This document shows, piece after piece, positions 39,001-51,389 of a stretch of DNA of 64,000 nucleotides. The stretch lies in the NCBI GenBank assembly GCA_020726505.1, contig JAHLEZ010000037.1:62001-126000 (forward strand), in the 5' to 3' direction. The stretch comes from Leptodontidium sp. MPI-SDFR-AT-0119. Lineage: Eukaryota; Ascomycota; Leotiomycetes; Helotiales; Leptodontidiaceae. Each line of letters begins with the position of its first letter. Within the stretch, counting starts at the first letter, position 1. A model generated the notes under the pieces. That model was not told the DNA's origin. It made no database searches and worked only from the letters and a program-made list of their open reading frames with translations. Made by a program: the position numbers and the translations under genes.

Positions 39001-41465
39001 GAGTAGCCAGACTTATGTTATAAAGAGTAATTGCCGCTATAACTACTTCTGTCTAAAGCTCCTCTAGTAAGTTTATTAAAAGGCGCATCTTAATAGACTT
39101 TTTGATAATTTCCTTGCCTGCGCGCTTAGCTCCCCTATTAAGTTGGTGCGTATACAAAGGGGTACCCTTAATATTAATACTATTCTCTGTATACTACTTT
39201 TCGTACTTAGTTAATCTATTAATTCTTATAATTAAGGTATTATTATCTTAGTGTATTTTGCAAATCGAGAGTCCGAATTGACGTCTCGTCTACGCCTTAA
39301 ACAGTTTAAGAGCTCCTAAGACGGCGATTAACCCTTTGTTTTTCAAGAGTTATTTATAGAATTTCCTATCGTATTAGTCTTTAACTAATAAGAGCTAGCT
39401 GTTCTTATTAAATCCGATAGGGAAGTCGAATAAGTCTTAAGAAATGCGATAAAAAGGCCGGGTAACTGTTCTCTCTGAAGGTCTTTGACTAACGACTTAT
39501 TACGCGACAGTTAAAGAGCACTTTTCACACTTAATTTAAGTAGTGCCTAAGATCTTGACGTTGCGCGCATTTTTAACTAAATTCTCTAACGCTTCCTTCC
39601 TTAAGTGCTTTACTCGTAAGTGCCATAACTTAGCGTCGTCTAGCCGTAGTCTTAAATATCGTCGACTTGATTAAAAACCTTGCCGGATACTCCTTTAAAG
39701 CGTAGGGAATATTAAAAAGGTATAAGTTAGGCGAATTAGAGAGTTAGGAGCTATTATAGGAGCTAAAGAGTAGTTGAAAGGCTTATATTCAAAGAAAGCT
39801 AAGTTAAATTGTCGCTCTAATTACTTTAATATAATACTCTTCTTAATTAATCTTACGCGTAACGTGTAGTCTAACTTATTATATTAAACTCTAGCCTATA
39901 ATAAACGAGCTTCCGAAATAATATTGACATTAAATCCTTTAACGACAGCGACGTTAAAAAGCCTCAAGTCTTTAGTGTTTAGTCCGTTAGGGCTATAGAA
40001 AGTACCCTTAAAAAGACAAGTACTTCAGCCCTTAATTATAAGGCTTGACGTTCCGGCTTTAATATTATCGTCGTTCGTTAATCTAATAAAGGTTCTAGGC
40101 TCTAGTAGAGTAACTAAATTAATTAAATAAGTGGCAGCGCCGTTATTAAGTAGGGTGTTCTCTAAGAGTAGGTGTCGATTTATATTAATAGTGGCGTAGA
40201 TTCCTGAGGTAGCGAGAGCCTTATCGAGTAACTCCGGACTGATTATATATATATTAACATTACTGGGATACCTTAGTAGCTCTAAGGCTTTTGCTGAGGT
40301 TGTCGGAAAAGACAAGGAGTTTTCGGAGGTTGTTCCCTTAGTAATTTCTTTTATTACTACTTGTCTTTACCTTTTCTTACTAATTATTCGTTTGAGGTCG
40401 GGAAACTCCTTTTCAAGCTTGATTCGGGTTTCCTTGATTTCCTCCGCAGACAGTAGGTTACGCAGTTTATCCCCAGTTAAGCCGTCGTAGTAATATTGAA
40501 GTCTGTAATACTCGATCGCTTTGTGTCAGTGAGAGCTTACTTTATAAGGGCAAGTGTTAATCAAAGTATTTAGCAAAGGAGTCCTTAGTGTTAGTAGTGC
40601 TCCTGGAGCATTTGATTTCCCTTTAAGTGTAGCGTATAATCTAATTGTCTTATTTCTTCTAGTAGTTGTAAGAGACTCTTTGTTAAGCGCCGATAATTAG
40701 TTGACGTATTAAAGTAACGAGTACTTGTAAGTAACTCTAAGAGTATTATCTCTAAGGACCTTAGACAGTCGTTCGCGAGCCTATTTAAGTGCGAGCTTCT
40801 CTTGTACTGCCTTAATAAAGTTGATGATCGCCAAGGGGCCCTTAACGTTCAGAATGTCGTATAATAGAGTATCTTAGTAGGCTAATCGCCACTCTTAAAT
40901 CTATACCTTAAGATTAACTCGTCTTGTTTTGACGATTTCGAGCTTCTCTTTGTATTTAGCTTAAGCTTTAGTAATATTACTTGTTTCTGACGGGGCGTAG
41001 TCTCTCTTTAATACCTTAAGGAGTATTTATAAAGTCTAAGATCGTGGGTCGTTTAGTTCGTCCGTCATCTTATCGAGTTACTCTTTTGCTCTCTATTCCT
41101 TCTTAATCTCACACTCTCGAATAGCACTTTAGTAGATCGAAGGATTAACTGTCTCTTAAATCCACTTATATATTACTTTATAAGCCCGAGCCTTTTCCGA
41201 CTATTATGCGTGTTTTATAGTATGTTCCTTTATTAAGGTAGTATATATTAGAGTAACTATAGTAATATTAGATAGTATAAGAGGTATTATACTTGGTTTA
41301 AGTCCCTTAAGTTTAGGTACTCGTTAGTCTCTATCTTACTTTACTTGCTCCCTGAAGTTGAAATCGAGAGCCTCCTTGTCCTATTGTGCCTTTACTTAGT
41401 CGATCGTTTGTGCTTGAGGCTCGTTTTCGAGGATATTTAGAGTGACCGGTAGCTCTAGATCAACT
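36071..41465 (-). pseudogene. Copia-A gag-pol polyprotein, RIP-degraded
   Basis: A single minus-strand frame. Gag runs from about 41,465 to 40,400 (LDFNFREQVK, EKARAYKVIYKWI, SNAPGALLTLRTPLLN). The protease region is at 40,315-40,025, with LLLENTLLNNGAATYLIN, where the catalytic DSG appears as NNG. Integrase follows at about 39,900-38,200. RT carries FYVDDI (about 37,060-37,040), and the RNase H end with FLVEYLLTGYIPANRLTKNL (about 36,200) and LINLVDIRAQLE stops near 36,071. Stops are moderate in number, fewer than in the older gypsy and copia remnants to the left. The active-site change in protease and the nonsense codons rule out function. Confidence 0.8.
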
Positions 41466-41846
41466 GAAGTCTATACCTTATAAAAGATATAAAAGGATTT
41501 AAAGGCTTAATATTATAAGGTCTAGGTTTGCCTGTCGTAATTAAGCGGCGTTCGATTATTAGAAGAGGAGACTGAAGTTAAGTCTATTATAGCGAAGAGA
41601 GGGTTACTCTCTCGAGGGTTTAATGGATTTATTAAAGAGGAGAAGAGAATATTAAGTCCAGGTGCTCGATTTACCCTTTTTTAGAGAGGTTAAAAGGAAA
41701 ATGGCGGTGTGAATTACACTTATTAATAAGTAGAAAACGCTGACGTTGTTCGTCACTTACTAATCTTACGTTAATAGCTCTACTTAAATCTATAGAGCAC
41801 AGAAGGAAGAATACTAACTTAATAGCTTCGTTACGGGGCTTATAAC

Positions 41847-42031
41847 TGTAGTATAGAAGTGAAGTAGAGCCTTGCGATCAACGTAAGGAGAACTAAAGTG
41901 GTTGATTATTCTCTAGAATATATAAGGAAATCAGGGGAACACGTTATTCTCCTGAAAGCGGTATAACGTGGCAGAAACCATATCCAGCGTAGCGCGCAGC
42001 TAACCGAGCATCAGCCCGTGCCTGTACGACA
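41847..42031 (-). repeat. Copia-A 5' LTR (185 bp)
   Basis: Identical in length to 34,386-34,570 and to the solo LTR at 19,132-19,316. On the plus strand it starts TGTAGTATAGAAG and ends CTGTACGACA next to GTCTT. It is less mutated than the 3' copy (for example CAACGTAAGG versus CAACGTAGGG). Confidence 0.9.
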
Positions 42032-42036
42032 GTCTT

Positions 42037-42982
42037 ATACTTAGAGCTAAAGCCTAATAATTCGGAAAATCCGAATAATAAGCTTAATAAGGCTAAAGAG
42101 GCTAAGGAGTCAAAAGGCGAGTAGAAAATAGAGTCTAGTAAGGCTATTATGGCTGTATCTAAGACTAATTCGCCGCTAAATAAGTATATAACGGCTAGAA
42201 AGCCTATAAAGGCAAATAAGCCTAAAATGTAACTTGAACCTTCCCTACTTATAAGTACTTTTATAAATACCGTAATAGAGGACTTAAGCGAATCCGATTC
42301 TGACTAATTAGAACGTGATATTATAAATTAAGCTTTTAGAACCGTCTATAATTATAGATTAGTTTTAGACTCTAATACTAGCGAGTACTATACGCCTAAT
42401 AAGGGATAGCTTCTTAATTATAAGCTTACTCTTCGAAAATCGGTTATAATCGTTAATAGTAACGTATTACTAGTGTTAGGTATAAGAGATATTCTTATTA
42501 AGGGCAATAATAACCTAGAAGTAGTTATATAGCGGGTAAACTATATCCTAGGGCTAAAAACGACCTTATTAAGCTCGCGGGAAATGACTAAGAAAGGCTA
42601 GTTAATTAACTTTACTGAGAATAATACTTTATTAAAGTATTAAAAAGGCTAATTAGAGGCTAAATAAGACTATAACGCTTATTACGTTTAAGCGGAAGTT
42701 AACTACGACGTCTTAGAGCCTGTAATATATTAAGTAGACTTAAATACGCCGTTAGACTTTTATTATAAGAGGCTAGTATATATAAATAAAGAGTCGATTC
42801 TTAGAACAATCGAGAAAAGCTATAAATTAAAGAAAATCTAATAAAAAGACATAAAGCTAGCCGACTATAACGCTTATAATAGTGGCAAAATGTACGTAAT
42901 CGGTAGTAAAAAGCCTATATTAGACGCGTCACCTTTAACTATATTCGATATTAATATCGCAAGGCCTTTTAAAGTCAAAGGA
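42037..42982 (+). pseudogene. Outer copia: gag end, protease and pre-integrase
   Basis: Continuation of the 33.6-34.4 kb frame after copia-A. It begins LELKPNNSENPNNKLNKAKE and runs through a Lys/Asn-rich linker to LVLDSNTSEYYTPNK near 42,362, where intact copia proteases have DSG (Gly now Asn). Next comes a GAG-pre-integrase-type block, DFYYKRLVYINKESILRTIE near 42,756. The frame ends in IARPFKVKG at the LINE insertion site. The last 12 bases (AAAGTCAAAGGA, 42,971-42,982) are the LINE target duplication. Confidence 0.75.
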
Positions 42983-43131
42983 GAAGGACACACAACCTTC
43001 TTTTCGGGACCTTTGACCCCCCTGCCTTTTAGCTACAGTTGCTTCTATTCTTTAAAGAACCACTAATACACCCCTCTCCCTTGCCCTTATACGCTGCAGG
43101 CCCTTATAAGCCTAGCTAGCGTGTAAGTAGT

Positions 43132-44769
43132 ATGGAGCCCCTTTCTGACCCCTTCGGCTCTTCAGAGCCCCCTACGCTAACGCCTATGCCAAGAGACCTA
43201 AGAGAGCTTCCGAATAGGCCTTTAGTAGGCTTCGAATCGAACGAGCCTACGCCTAGGGCCGCTAGAGGTATACGAGACTCTAGTATCGATCCCCTTACTC
43301 AAAATGCCCGCTTTCGACCCCTATTTACTAGTGCGGCTTTACAAAGCCGCACGGAGCTCGGGGCTAAGCGTGGACCACCCTCAGGCCCCTCCCCGGTACA
43401 ACATATCAATAAGAACCCCCGCCTAGTGAGTCAATAAACCTTCCAATTTATAGTAAGTAGTAATATTACTAATACGGACGAAGCTAGTAATTTACTAGTA
43501 CTTGAAGCTAGGGACTTATTAGTCAAAGCGTACTTAGCTACTTAATCAAGAAGTAAGCAAGCTAGGCTACTTGACTTATTAGAAGTATTCCGAGAGTTTA
43601 CGGAACACGGAAGAATACGCAATACAACGACGATTTTAGCTACGCAAGTAGCTAACCTAGAGCAAGCTACTCGCAAAATCGAGAATCAAGCTCGGCAAAG
43701 CCAAACTAAGCTTAATTAAGCTAGTTAACCAACTCAGCCAGTAAATACGGCAAATCCGGCTAAGTCTACATAAGCGAATATAGCGAATCAAAACCAAGGC
43801 AATATATCCAAGCGGATTAATATTCGTCCTACAGGGAATAAGGCTAAGGCTAGTAATACTAGCTTTAGCCCTAAGGAGACTACTAGTACAGGTACTAGTA
43901 GTGGCAAAAGTAAGTTTGCTCTTACTAAGAGAGGCACCCTCTTATAAGCACGGAATGTCCAAGCAAAAACCTTTTCTCTTATTATTATACGTAATTCGCT
44001 TAATTTTACTTTTAATAAAGAGGGAATTCAGGGACTAGTTGTTTCCTTAGTCTCTACTTTAATTCGCGGTAATTTAGTTATTACTACTACGCATGATTTT
44101 GACGTTGATTTCTTAATTTTACACGCGCGTATTATTAAGGGGGTACTTCCCGATTTAATCGAAGTCAAAAAGGGGGAACTATAATATAAAGTTATTATTT
44201 ATAGTATTCTAATTAAGGAATTTAATACAAAAGAAGGACTAGACTCTAAGCTAGTAGCACAAGAGATTTAAACCTTTAATAAAGGTTTTACTCCCGTAAG
44301 AAAGTCTTATTAGACTACTCCTAAAGAGAAGCGTAACTTAGGTCTAGTATAAACAGGTACTATTATTATAGCTTTTCTAAGCTAAGAGTAAGTAAAAAGA
44401 GCTATATTTAATAAACTTTATATTACGGGTATTTCAGCTAAGGTAACTAAATATATAAATACTCTTAGTACCTCTCAATGTATTAGATGTTCTGGCTTTG
44501 GGCACTTAGAAGCTCTTTATAAAAGGACTAAAAAGTGCGTTTTATGCGCAGAAAATCATATAAGTAAACAACACAGTTATATTACTTGTAAATCTAATAC
44601 TAAGTGTATACACTTAAGTATAAGATGCGCAAATTACTTTAATATAACTTATACAGCCGATTCTAAGTTATGTAAGGTGTATTTAGTAATAAAAAACAAA
44701 GCAATTAATACTAGTAGTACTAGAAGACCTAATATAGTAGACGAACCAATCACAGTTAATAATAATTAG
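43132..44769 (+). pseudogene. LINE ORF1 (nucleic-acid-binding, zinc knuckle)
   Basis: A 545-codon frame that stays in register from ATG 43,132 to TAG 44,769, broken only by RIP-type stops. The first 101 codons are open (Pro/Arg-rich, MEPLSDPFGSSEPPT...). A coiled-coil-like stretch follows around 43,560-43,720. Near 44,480-44,590 is QCIRCSGFGHLEALYKRTKK followed by CVLCAENHISKQHSYITC, a CCHC knuckle (last ligand now Tyr) plus a second Cys/His cluster, as in Tad1-type ORF1 proteins. Role in intact elements: RNA binding and RNP formation. Confidence 0.8.
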
Positions 44770-47700
44770 TCTTAAAATACTACAAATTAATGTGAATAAG
44801 AGTCTCTCTACTACAGAGCACGTTCTTCAGTTAGCTATAAAGCTAAATATATCAATTTTAGCAATTCAGGAGCCTTAGACTATTAGTAATAATATAGACG
44901 GCTTTCGTAGCGTCGTACACCCTAGTTTTAAACAAGTGCTCCCGAATTACAGTTCTCTTAGGCCTAGAGCTTTATTTTATGTACTAGACTCAATTAGTAT
45001 TACTTTAGCGCCTAGCTTACCACAAGACCCTGATTATATTATTTTAAACTTAGTTGAGTATAAAACTCAATTAATTAATATTTATAATACGACTCACCCT
45101 AAGTCGGAATCCCTTAGTAGTACTAAAACGTTACAAAGAATAAGTTTATTACTAGACCTACTCTTAAATAATACAATATTATTAGGGGATTTTAATACAC
45201 ATCACCCGTGGTGGGATCCTACTACACCTCAAAGTAGTAATGCGAATATTTTATTAGACCTAATTAAGAAACACTCTTTAAGGCTATTAAATACTCCAGG
45301 GGAGGGAACGTTTTATAGACCACATATGGAGTACCCTTCTGTATTAGACCTTACATTTACTACGCAAGGATTAGTAAACTAAGTCGAAGACTGGCAAATA
45401 TTACTAGATTTAGGTTCAGATCACTTTAGGGTACTATTTACTATTACTTATATAAGTAGTAATATTAGTACTAGCCCTTTAAAAGCTCGTCGATTTAATA
45501 CAAAGAAAGCAAATTGGGTACAATTTAATAAAAGTCTATGTAGTTATTTTCAAGACTTTAATTTTAACCTAAATTCTAAGTATACAAATCAAGAGCTTAA
45601 TAACTTAAGGGAGCTATTTACTAGTAATATAATTTAAGCGGCTAATAACTCTATCCCTAGAGCTTATAAGTCAATTACTAGTAAACCCTAGTAAAATAAG
45701 GATCTTAAAGTACTACGGAAATTAATACAAAGATATTACCGTTTAAATAAGGCCTTAAGGTATACTTTATACTTTCAAGAACTAAAAAATACAAAAAACC
45801 TTTATTTTAACTTTATTAAGGTTGAAAAAAGAAAGTATTAGAATACGTTCTTAGAAAAGGAAGATTCCTAGTCGATTTTTAAAGTTATGTTATATACAAA
45901 AAACAGTACTAGCTCTCTTATACCTAGTCTTTATAACTTAGAGACTAAGGAATTAGAGTCGACTTTCCAACAAAAGTGTAATATTCTTAGAAGTACCCTA
46001 TTCCTAGAACCTCCTATTTCAGCGCCTATTAATTTAACGTCATATATAAGTAGTAATACTTAGAAATGGCCTCTTTTATTTAAAGTAAAGCTTAAGGATT
46101 TATATACTTTAAAGATTAAGGGTAAAACCCCTAGACTAGACTTAATTACACAAGAGATTATAGTTAAAGTATACTTAGCTATCCCAGAAGCCTTTTTTAT
46201 AACCTATTCTATACTTATAAACTAAGGGTATTACCCTAAGTATTAAAAAGAAGCTTCTGGGTTTATTCTTAAGAAGCCTAAAAAACCTGATTATTCAAAA
46301 CCTAAGGCATATAGAGTTATATCCTTACTTAATTGCCTAAGTAAGGTTTCTAAAAGAATATTAACTAAGCGCCTAAGTTACTTAGTTGAAACAACTACTT
46401 TATTACACGATAGTCAAATCAGTAGTAGACTAAAAAAATCAGTAATTAACGCAGCTTTACTTTTACAAACGGAAGTAGAGATTAATAAGGCAAATAAGCT
46501 TAAAACTAGTACTCTTTTCCTTGACGTTAAGGGAGCTTTTAATCACGTTTCTAAGAATCGATTAATACAAGTACTTACTTAATTAAAGTTACTACTAAGT
46601 TTAATCTCTTAGATTTCGTCATTTCTAGAAAACCGTACTTTATAACTTGCCTTTAATAATAAATTAGAGGAATTTCAAGTTATAAATATAAGTATCCCTC
46701 AAGGAAGCCCTATTTCGCCTATTTTATTCCTAATATATATTCGTGACTTATTTAAGTCAACAAATATTAAGCTAATATTATATATAGATAATATAGCATT
46801 AATAACTTATTCTAAAAGCTTTAAAAAAATATAAGTATTTTAGAAAGAGAAGCTAGCTTATTAATTAAGCTAGGGGGAAAATATTCGATTAGCTTTAATA
46901 TTGAAAAAACAGAGCTTATTCACTTCTTCGGAGGTAAAAATACCCCTAGTATTACACTTCCAAATAAAACTATATTAGCCCCTAATAAATTAGTCAAATG
47001 GCTAGGAATTTACTTTGATTTAAACCTTAAATTTAAAAATCATATAGCAATTAAGGTCTCCCTTACAAAGCAAATGTTTTACCGTATAAATCGACTCTTA
47101 AATATCACTATTAGACTTTCCCCCTTTGCAATTCGTTAATTATATATAGCTTGTGTTACTAGCGTAGCCGACTATAGTTCTATATTATAGTGGAAAATCA
47201 ATTGCCCTAATAAGGCTATAATTAGACTATTTCAAGCTTTGCAAAACCTAACTACTAAGAAGATACTAAGTGTTTTTAAAACAGCCCCTATAATCCCATT
47301 AGAGCTAGAAGTAGCTTTACCCCCACTAAATATTAGACTAAACCATACTAGTCGACGCTATATTCTCCGCGCCTTAAAACTTAGTAAAAAACACTTTATT
47401 AGACTTGAAGTCGAAAAGGTTATTACGGGAATTAAAGAGGAATATGACTTAATAGGTAATTTACTTAAGTCAAATACTACTATTTCAAGCCTAGTCTTTT
47501 CAATATTTCATATAATTAATCTTAATACATTAGAAGTAATAAGGCACTTTTATTTTCCCCCGTAGAAGAAAGAAGTACTATATATTATTAATATATCTAA
47601 GTTATTAAAAGAAGACGAAGCTAAGGCTCACTTACAATACTTACAAAGTATTTTTAATAGCCGAAATACCTCGATTTATATAGACGGCTCTTAAACTCCC

Positions 47701-48609
47701 GAGGGGCGCGGAGTAAGCTACGGTTTAGCTGTTTATACTTATAATTTACCTTATATTCCTTTAATACTTAGATACACTAACTTAGGTAACTTAGGAGAGG
47801 CTGAATTAGTATACAATAGCGAATTAGAAGCTATTACACAAGCCATAGAATACGCTAGTAGTACGGCAAAGGAAGGGGATAATTTTATAGTCTTTTTAGA
47901 TAACTAAGCGGCTCTATTAAGACTTAAAACCCCCTCAGATAACCCAGGGCAAAGCCAATAAATTAGAGCTATATTAGCATCTAAGACTATTATTAGTCTA
48001 AATGCTAGTATTACTTTAGCTTGGGTCCCAGGCTATTCTAATATAATTAGAAATAAAAAAGCAGACGAATTAACTAAAACAGCTACTAAGTTAATTATTA
48101 CTTCTAATATTACTTCCTTTGCATTTTTAGGAGTTAAACTAAGTAGCCGAAAGAGGACTGAAATTAGAGCTAATATAACTCAAAACCTTAATACTTAAAC
48201 CCTAAAAACGTACTCAAAAAAATACACATATAAAGTAGCTAAAAAACTACTTATACTCACTGGAATATTAAGAGAAATAACTAGCTCTTTTTACTAGCTA
48301 AAAATAGGGCATAGATATCTAAAAGCCTACTTTTATAAGCTAGGGCTAGCGTCAAATAACAAGTGTAAATGCGGTAGTATTAAAACCGCAGAACACTTAT
48401 TACTTAGTTGTAAATATTACAAGATAAAGCGTAAAAAACTCTATTCTAGTATAAAAAGCAACTTAGTAACTAAGACTATTAATATTCCCTTTTTATTACA
48501 TACGCAAATTGGAATTAAAGAAATACTAGTATTCTTAAAAGAGACTAGTATATATACAAGGAAATGGCACTTAGAGAGGCTAGAGAGGATAAAAGAAGAG
48601 GAAGAGTAG
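44770..48609 (+). pseudogene. LINE ORF2 (endonuclease-RT-RNase H)
   Basis: It begins next to the ORF1 stop with LKILQINVNKS. The APE endonuclease is largely open (44,936-45,382), with LLGDFNTHHPWWDP and SVLDLTFTT, and GSDHFRVLF just beyond. RT follows, with KPKAYRVISLLNCLSKV (about 46,300), FLDVKGAFNHV (46,520), IPQGSPISPILFLIYI (46,695) and YIDNIAL (46,780), the last being a YxDD box with the second Asp now Asn. A frameshift occurs near 46,830. RNase H starts at about 47,674 with IYIDGS and has LDN and WVPGYSNIIRNKKADELTK (about 48,030). A C-terminal CxCG...H...C motif lies at 48,365-48,415. The stop is at 48,607-48,609. Several in-frame stops are present. Confidence 0.85.
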
Positions 48610-48824
48610 GCTTTTAGGCCTTAATTTGTACTCTTATTTAGTTATTTCCTTTGTTTTTGATTTTAATTAGTTTTCTTTGATTTTATTTCCTTATAAGTTA
48701 CAGGGAAAATGTTCCTAAATGTATAATCGCAGTCTAATTCGAACTGAATTTGTATATAATAATTAGCCACGCTAGTAGACTAGCCGTGCTATATAGTTTT
48801 TAATTAATATAGCACGTTAAAAGG

Positions 48825-48841
48825 AAAAAAAAAAAAAAAAA
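48825..48841 (+). repeat. Poly-A tail of the LINE
   Basis: An uninterrupted A run directly before the second copy of the target duplication, as expected from target-primed reverse transcription. Confidence 0.9.
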
Positions 48842-48850
48842 GTCAAAGGA

Positions 48851-51389
48851 CTTAAGGAAAGCGCTATTTCCTTATAATTACGTGTAAAGGATTACGAGTT
48901 ATATAACTATATGCCTTAAAATTCAAAGCCGACGCCTATGACGTCTTAATCGACTTTTGTAATATAATTAATAATCAATTTAATAGTCAAAATAACGTCA
49001 AATACAAATTTATAGCGAATATTAAAGCTTTTAAGCTTAATAACGCAAGGGAATTTAAGTCTAATAAATAAACGCTTTTTTATAAACAAAAAGGGTATAT
49101 TTATAAATACACTAGCCTTTATTCCCCTTCCTAAAACGGGATAACCGAAAAGTTAAATAAATACTTAATAGAACGGCTAATTAGTGTTTATAAGGCTAAG
49201 AAGATACCCTTATTTTTATAGTTATATATATTATAAGGGATAACTTATATTAAGAATTAGTTATATAACTCTATTATAAAGAAGACGCCTTTTAAAGCTT
49301 TATATAATAAATTATTGACAATCGATTATATTCGTATATTAGGCTCTTTAACCTACGTACTTGAGAATAAAAGAGCTTATAAGTTAGCTAATAAATCCGA
49401 CAGGGGTATCCTTATAGGGTTTAAGTCTTTTAATAACTACTTAGTTTATTTACTAAGTAAAAGAGCTGTTATAAACTCTAAAAACGTCTTAATTAAAGAG
49501 GATTTAATCCTTAAGGACAATATAATAGAGGAAACCGAATTCGATTACACAGTTGAAACACTTAAAGAGTTTAAAGGCGCTAGCAATGATACTATTAAGT
49601 TAATAAGTAGTATTAACGACGAAATACTTAAAGAAGGTAATATAAGCGAAAAGTCGCCTATTAACTAATTAGAGGGCGAGAAAACGGATTTTAAAGACGA
49701 ATCCGACTTATTCGCACAAGAGCTTCCTTAAACGCTAAAGGTTAATAAAAGGCCTAATATGGCTAGCCCAGAAATGCCTAAAGCGCCTATTAAAAGGCCT
49801 AGAAAGGATTATTCGAGCTGGGAGCCTAACGTCGTAACTAGAAACGCTAGTACTACCGCTAAAGACTCTAATAACTCTTCGGAAAATCAGTTAGTAATAC
49901 AATTAAGCTCTAATACGGCTATTCGCTAACTAAATAACTAATTAATTAAAGAAGAAAAAGAAGCTTTTTCTGTCTATAAAGACGCTAAGAGACTAGCTTC
50001 TATGGCTCTAATAAGCTCTAAAATAGACGAAGATCTAGAAATGGGGCTAATAAAGCTATTAAAAGAGCTAGAAGCTAATAAAATCGTTATTAAACGAGAA
50101 AAAGGCCTTTAAATCTACAAGCCTAAAAGTCTTAAAGAGGCTATAGCCTCTCTATATAAGGACTACTAACTAAAAGCTATAGAAAAAGAAGTTAATTCCC
50201 TAGAAAGCCACGAGACTTAGGAAATAGTGCCAAAGGACGCTAATAAGGCTTATAAGCCTTTAAAAACGAGGTAGGTATATAAAATCAAAGAATTACTTAA
50301 TTTCCTCGAATTTAAAGTTAAATTCGTCGCTAAAGGGCTCGAGTAACTCTATAGCCTTAATTACGTAGACACGTTTACTAGCGTAATACCACAAATAACT
50401 TGGCGACTAATATTCGCCTTAGCAGTCTTTTATAATTAAGTTATATAGAAAGTCGATATGATTTCGGCTTTTACATAAAGTAATATTAACGTAAATATTC
50501 TATGTATCGTACCCCTAGAGAGTATAAACGCCTAAAAATACACTAGTAATTACTCTTACTTAATAAAGCCTTATACAGGCTAAAACAGTTAACTAGGCTC
50601 TAGTTTATTACGCTAAAAGAAGTCCTAGTTAAAAAGCTCGGCTTGTAAGCCTTAACTACCGAAAGTTATATCCTAATTAATAAGGAGCAACAGCTTATAG
50701 TCTCTATTTACGTAGACGACTTAATAATAATTAGCTTAAACGTCGATAATATTAAATCCTTTATTTTAGAGCTTAAAAAGCTCTTTAAATTAAAGGATTT
50801 AAGGCTAATAAAGAACTACTTAGGCATAAATATCGAGTACAACCTAAACAAAGGTTATATAAAGCTTTGCCAAGAGAGCTATATTAAGAAAGTACTAGCG
50901 CGGTTTAATATGACCGATTATAAGCTTAAAGATACACTAATAGATTCAAAGGTTAAATTAGAGCCTAATCTTAATCAGGCTAATAAAGAGGAAATAAATC
51001 TATTTCAGTAAATTATAGGCTGCCTCTTGTTTCTTACGCTAACTACTAGACCTGACATATACTACGTGGTAATAAAGCTCGCTCGATTTGCTAACAACCC
51101 TAGCGCTAATCACCTGATTGCCCTTAAAAACGTGCTTAAATACTTAAAAAGATCAAAAAAGCTAAGGCTAATCTACGAAAAAAGTCCTAGTCGATATATA
51201 AGCGGCTATTACGACGCCAACTATGCCGAAGATATTAGTACGGCTAAATCGACTAGCGGCTTGAGCTTTTACTTAGCTAGCTGCTTAATAAGCTGGAAAA
51301 GCAAGCTACAAAGTATTATTGTTGGGATAGCCTTAGCTAAGGGGTATTCTCTTACTCTGACAGCTTCTAAAGATAGTTGTCTCTCTTAG
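48851..51389 (+). pseudogene. Outer copia: integrase, reverse transcriptase and RNase H
   Basis: Resumes the frame interrupted at 42,982. Integrase core: KADAYDVLIDFCN (about 48,925), NAREFKSNK, and NGITEKLNKYLIERL with the Glu-bearing end of the DDE region (49,135-49,180). An open stretch at 49,315-49,668 holds LGSLTYVLENKR and LIGFKSFNNYLVYLL. RT starts at about 50,150 (SLYKDY...EKEVNSLESHET), with VYKIKELLNFLEFKVKFVAK, VDMISAFT and the YVDDL box near 50,710. RNase H (51,027-51,389) has TTRPDIYYVVIKLARF, YYDANYAEDISTAKSTSG and ISWKSKLQS. The frame stops at 51,389, shortly before the usual end of copia RNase H, and no LTR follows. Confidence 0.8.

Larger units (their letters stand above)
34386..42031 (-). 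mobile_element. Copia-A: full-length copia retrotransposon, antiparallel to its host element
   Basis: A 7,646-bp element with two 185-bp LTRs (34,386-34,570 and 41,847-42,031) and a perfect 5-bp target duplication GTCTT (34,381-34,385 and 42,032-42,036). On the minus strand the 5' LTR is the right one (starts TGTCGTACAGG, ends ...ACTACA). It is followed by the leader with GTTATAAGCCCCG, which presumably includes the primer-binding site. A GGGGGTA polypurine end lies just inside the 3' LTR (complement of 34,571-34,577). Gag-pol runs right to left. An extra ORF on the opposite strand sits between pol and the 3' LTR. Two broken relatives lie at 18.0-19.7 kb. Confidence 0.9.
42983..48838 (+). mobile_element. 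Tad1-like LINE with poly-A tail
   Basis: An approximately 5.86-kb non-LTR retrotransposon with two ORFs, an A-tract at 48,825-48,841 and a 12-bp target duplication AAAGTCAAAGGA (42,971-42,982 and 48,839-48,850). ORF1 has zinc knuckles. ORF2 has an APE-type endonuclease, RT and RNase H, the arrangement of the fungal Tad1 clade. A likely near-complete 5' end starts GAAGGACACAC. It is RIPped but much less than the older elements. Confidence 0.9.
32519..51389 (+). mobile_element. Outer copia retrotransposon, split by two younger elements
   Basis: Gag lies at about 33,570-34,380. The frame resumes after the inserted copia-A at 42,037 (rest of gag, protease, pre-integrase to 42,982) and again after the LINE at 48,851 (integrase, RT, RNase H to 51,389). 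The putative 5' LTR/leader starts at 32,519 (TGTTAG...). No matching 3' LTR exists in 51,390-52,430, so the right end is missing. Order gag-PR-IN-RT-RH defines it as Ty1/copia. Removing the two insertions and one copy of each target duplication rejoins the reading frame. Confidence 0.8.

Noticed and set aside
41470..42031. A 560-bp LTR for copia-A covering 41,470-42,031
   Set aside because: The left copy at 34,386 and the copy at 19,132 both show a sharp 185-bp unit; the rest is leader sequence repeated only because the 5' parts of other copies are present.
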